Shown here piece after piece: positions 14,394 to 16,553 of a DNA stretch of 16,553 nucleotides; the stretch's first letter is position 1; the number at the start of each line of letters is the position of its first letter. The DNA comes from DASWVC01 sp036401335 (GTDB lineage Bacteria; Verrucomicrobiota; Verrucomicrobiia; Chthoniobacterales; JAFAMB01). The translations under genes were made by a program, and so were the position numbers. The notes beneath the pieces were generated by a model. It was not told the origin of the DNA. It ran no database searches and saw only the letters and a program-made list of their open reading frames with translations. The stretch covers positions 1-16,553 of the forward strand of contig DASWVC010000263.1 in NCBI GenBank assembly GCA_036401335.1, read 5' to 3'.

Positions 14394-15500
14394 TCAATGC
14401 GCCGGCAACACGCCTCCGGAGCCGTTGCGTACTTCTGCTTTCACCCGTGCCCAATGGTCCAGAATCCAGGCATACCCTAACGCCGCAACGATTTGCAGCA
14501 GCACCCAAAACGTGGTCGTGCGCGGCCCAGGCCCGGTTGGCGTCAGGAATCCGAGCAGCAGCAACGACAGGCAAAGTTGGAACACAAAGACCGGCAGCAT
14601 GTTTTGACCCACAAGCGTCAGTGGGTGGATCAGCCGCTCCCACCGCACCAGACGGGGAAGCACCTTCGAAACCGTCCAGGCAGCGACAAAGAAATTCAAA
14701 ACGCGCAACGGCCCGAGGTGCCATTTGCTCAAAAACCAGTACTCCCTGCTCGGGTCGACGTTAAGGTAAATGCAGGACCACCGCCAGACCAGGAAGACGA
14801 TTCCAAGCACGAGAAAAATGATCTCACCCGCGACCGGCATTCGCACCGCTTGTTTCTGCTGCACGCATTTCCCAAAGATCAGCCCACCGACCCAGAGAAA
14901 CTGCCACGACAAAAGGTCAAACGGACCTGGGTCCACGAATGAAAATCCCTTGGCCGGCGCAAGGAGCGTGTCCCGGATCTGGAATTGCGACAGCAGCCAG
15001 CACACGGCACTCACCACAAAGACGAGCCGCCAACCCTGGCGTTGAGCCGTCCAGAAAACGAGCGGGGTCAAAAATGAAAACACGATGTACATCGGCAGGA
15101 TGTCCATCAAAGGAGGCTGAAACAGAAGAGCCAGCGAGGCCATCGCAGCCGCCGCCGGGTTTTTCCAATACTCGTTCAACAGGTTGCGAAGCCCGGGAAG
15201 CTGGACCAGAAAGATGCCTCCTACCAGGAAAGCAAACACAAGCGTCCCAAGGTGCGCCAGGTAGATCTTGAAGGCCCGCGTCACTGTCGCGGATTTTGCC
15301 GCGGCAAACCCCAGCTTCTCCGACCTCCGCTGGAAAAGCATCCCGGCGAGGAGCGCGGAAACAAAGACAAAGCCCTCGGCGGTGGAAAAAAACCCGAGCG
15401 GCTGATCCGTAAACCGGCGCAGGGGCGATGGCGAGTGGTTGACGATCATCATCAACAGCAAAAAGCCACGCAAAAAATCCAATTCGAGAAAGCGTTTCAT
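14394..15500 (-). CDS. OpgC-family integral membrane acyltransferase
   Basis: This is a 368-residue polytopic inner-membrane protein of the OpgC branch of the acyltransferase-3 superfamily. It starts MKRFLELDFLRGFLLLMMIV followed by NHSPSPL, giving the R-x10-H motif Arg11/His22 that marks the active site of these enzymes. STAEGFVFVSALLAGMLF (40-57) is the conserved second segment, and about ten hydrophobic helices follow, with cytoplasmic and periplasmic loops such as WKNPAAAAMASLALLFQPPL, RDTLLAPAKG and NVDPSREYWF. OpgC itself moves succinyl groups onto periplasmic glucans; related proteins transfer acetyl or other acyl groups to envelope glycans. The glycan here is unknown. The start ATG at 15500 has a strong GGAGAGGAG ribosome binding site about four bases upstream. 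The 185-base gap to the upstream SGNH hydrolase gene on the same strand allows co-transcription. Confidence 0.87.
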   Translation of the reverse strand: MKRFLELDFLRGFLLLMMIVNHSPSPLRRFTDQPLGFFSTAEGFVFVSALLAGMLFQRRSEKLGFAAAKSATVTRAFKIYLAHLGTLVFAFLVGGIFLVQLPGLRNLLNEYWKNPAAAAMASLALLFQPPLMDILPMYIVFSFLTPLVFWTAQRQGWRLVFVVSAVCWLLSQFQIRDTLLAPAKGFSFVDPGPFDLLSWQFLWVGGLIFGKCVQQKQAVRMPVAGEIIFLVLGIVFLVWRWSCIYLNVDPSREYWFLSKWHLGPLRVLNFFVAAWTVSKVLPRLVRWERLIHPLTLVGQNMLPVFVFQLCLSLLLLGFLTPTGPGPRTTTFWVLLQIVAALGYAWILDHWARVKAEVRNGSGGVLPAH

Positions 15501-15518
15501 CGGCTCCTCTCCACAAAG
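15501..15518 (-). promoter_or_regulatory. Strong Shine-Dalgarno of the acyltransferase gene
   Basis: On the minus strand GGAGAGGAG ends three to four bases before the ATG at 15500. This is a near-perfect anti-16S match and confirms the chosen start; it suggests relatively efficient translation compared with its neighbours, most of which lack an obvious site. Confidence 0.7.
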
Positions 15519-15685
15519 GCAAGGAACGTGCCAACCATTTGGGTTCTTTCGGTTCCCATAGGTTTAACCGTTATAGGCTTGCTCGTAAATGCACTTTTGC
15601 GTGCGCCGTCGTGCCCTCTTCAAGGATTGCCTCCTCACATTGCAAGATTGCCCAGCGGCCCTCGACCGCGTTCCGCCTTGCAGAA

Positions 15686-16453
15686 CTACGGGTGAACCTC
15701 GGCTCGGGGCCCTGACCCTGGCGGCACTTCGCTTGCCAAAAAGGCCGACACGTTACGCTGAAAGATCTGGTAGCCGGCCGGGCTAAGGTGAATCTGGTCC
15801 GACGCGAACAGACCGGGGAGTGGTTTACGGTCAGGCCCCAGCATCGTAGGACAAACGTCAATAAACCGGGTGTGAGGTTGCCGTTGGAGAAAATCCTGCA
15901 CCAATCGATTGAACCTGAGAATGTTGGCCAGGTTTTGGGCCCGAGCCGGTGCTGGTTTGACGCTGATGAAAGCGATGGGCATTTGTGCCGAGTACGTCCG
16001 CAAGGCCCTGAAAAGCTGTTCGAAGGAGCCCAGCGCTTGTTCCGGCAGTCTGCCCTGCGCCAAGTCATTGTCGCCTGCGTAGATCACCACCGCAGCCGGC
16101 TTGAGGCGCAAAACCAGCGGGGTAACGTACTCCACACAATCGGTCAGTCGCGAACCCCCAAATCCGCAATTCACCACCGGGTAATTTGGAAAATCCTGGC
16201 TTAAATTCTTCCACAGCCGGATCGAAGAGCTGCCGTAAAATACGATCGGATGTTGCGGAACATGGGCGGCGCTTTGTTCTAAAGCAGCAATCTCCTGGGT
16301 AAATGGATATGTGGAAGGAAAGGCAAGACCCTCCATTGCCTGAACGTTGGTGACCAGCGCCTGCCCCCCTGAAACCAACCAGAGAACCACCGGCCAAGAC
16401 CAGCGTTTCCGCCCATGTGCAGAAGGTTTCGTTTTTTCTCTCACCGTCTTCAA
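15686..16453 (-). CDS. Exported SGNH/GDSL-family hydrolase
   Basis: This 255-residue esterase-fold enzyme carries an N-terminal signal or anchor (basic GRKRW, then WPVVLWLVSGGQALVTNVQA) with likely cleavage after residue 39, so it acts in the envelope. SGNH blocks: block I VFYGSSSIRLW with nucleophile Ser76 (the GDS is replaced by GSS, as in several subfamilies), block II NCGFGGSRLTD with Gly99-Gly100, block III VIYAGDNDL with Asn129, and block V SDQIHLSPAGYQ with Asp219 and His222. All four catalytic positions are present. Such enzymes remove acyl groups from glycans or lipids. The start is ambiguous: a TTG at 16453 directly follows an in-frame stop, and a GTG at 16444 is equally possible; both keep the signal peptide. 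It is followed on the same strand by the OpgC-like acyltransferase, which suggests acyl addition and removal on one envelope polymer. Confidence 0.88.
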   Translation of the reverse strand: MKTVREKTKPSAHGRKRWSWPVVLWLVSGGQALVTNVQAMEGLAFPSTYPFTQEIAALEQSAAHVPQHPIVFYGSSSIRLWKNLSQDFPNYPVVNCGFGGSRLTDCVEYVTPLVLRLKPAAVVIYAGDNDLAQGRLPEQALGSFEQLFRALRTYSAQMPIAFISVKPAPARAQNLANILRFNRLVQDFLQRQPHTRFIDVCPTMLGPDRKPLPGLFASDQIHLSPAGYQIFQRNVSAFLASEVPPGSGPRAEVHP

Positions 16454-16464
16454 TCACTTCGATC

Positions 16465-16553
16465 TTAAGGTAATATCGGCCCTGCCGTCTGCAACGTAAT
16501 GCCACGATCCCCGACGACCCCATAATCAGCAGAATGCGCAATCGGCTTTGTTC
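16465..16553 (-). CDS. Possible C-terminal tail of electron transfer flavoprotein alpha subunit (truncated by window edge)
   Basis: The last 29 codons of a frame entering from the right edge read KPIAHSADYGVVGDRGITLQ and end in TAGPILP before a TAA at 16465-16467. ADYGVVGD followed by a short helix is the usual ending of ETF alpha (typically ADYGIVGDLFEVVPALTEAL). The match is short and the residues after GD diverge, so the call is tentative. It would end about 12 bases before the start of the SGNH hydrolase gene on the same strand, which fits an operon order. Confidence 0.25.
   Translation of the reverse strand, partial: TKPIAHSADYGVVGDRGITLQTAGPILP

Noticed and set aside
16065..16541. 158-codon minus-strand frame at the right edge
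   Set aside because: Most of it is a shifted frame of the SGNH hydrolase, which has all four catalytic blocks.
1..16553. Search for tRNA, rRNA, CRISPR repeats, insertion sequences, attachment sites and toxin-antitoxin or defence genes
   Set aside because: Reading both strands by eye I found no T-loop consensus, regularly spaced repeats, transposase motifs or terminal inverted repeats. A dedicated scan with tRNA and covariance models would be more sensitive.

Overview
This is a GC-rich bacterial chromosomal window of metabolic and housekeeping genes. I see no phage, transposase, integrase, CRISPR array, tRNA or rRNA. The gene set (GTP-dependent PEP carboxykinase, a secreted GH3 glycosidase with a PA14 insert, nadA, moeA, Bcp and an RsmA whose N-terminus resembles those I associate with Verrucomicrobiota) suggests a free-living, carbohydrate-using member of Verrucomicrobiota or a neighbouring phylum. 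This taxonomic guess is inference from gene content only and is not firm.

Left block (1-2036, minus strand): the N-terminal third of a GTP-type PEP carboxykinase runs off the left edge. An intact short-chain dehydrogenase/reductase follows, then a broken remnant of a histidinol-dehydrogenase-like gene just upstream of it. The remnant and the SDR probably once formed one catabolic unit. Region 2306-3006 holds a small secreted NTF2/SnoaL-like protein on the plus strand and, convergent with it, a likely unannotated 72-residue proline-rich exported peptide on the minus strand.

Central block (3299-14008, plus strand): a class I DhnA/FbaB-type aldolase ends in a good intrinsic terminator. Then come a 73-residue hypothetical protein, a large secreted GH3 beta-glycosidase with an inserted PA14 domain, moeA starting 4 bases later, nadA, a HI0933/BaiN-like flavoprotein overlapping nadA by GTGA, a Bcp peroxiredoxin, a DUF697 protein with a degenerate GTPase-like domain, and a fused RsmA-Nudix protein. 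These mostly form short co-directional groups serving carbon use, cofactor synthesis, redox defence and ribosome maturation.

Right block (14009-16553, minus strand): a decayed receiver-like remnant, an OpgC-type integral membrane acyltransferase with a strong ribosome binding site, an exported SGNH hydrolase upstream of it, and at the very edge a short tail resembling the C-terminus of electron transfer flavoprotein alpha. The membrane acyltransferase and exported esterase pair suggests acyl modification of an envelope glycan.

The observations most worth follow-up are the RsmA-Nudix fusion in which the catalytic NLPY motif reads MLPY, the DUF697 protein whose Walker A and NKxD motifs are lost, and the small YVLPRPP-repeat peptide whose two repeat copies differ only at synonymous positions. 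I did not find a convincing new defence or mobile system.
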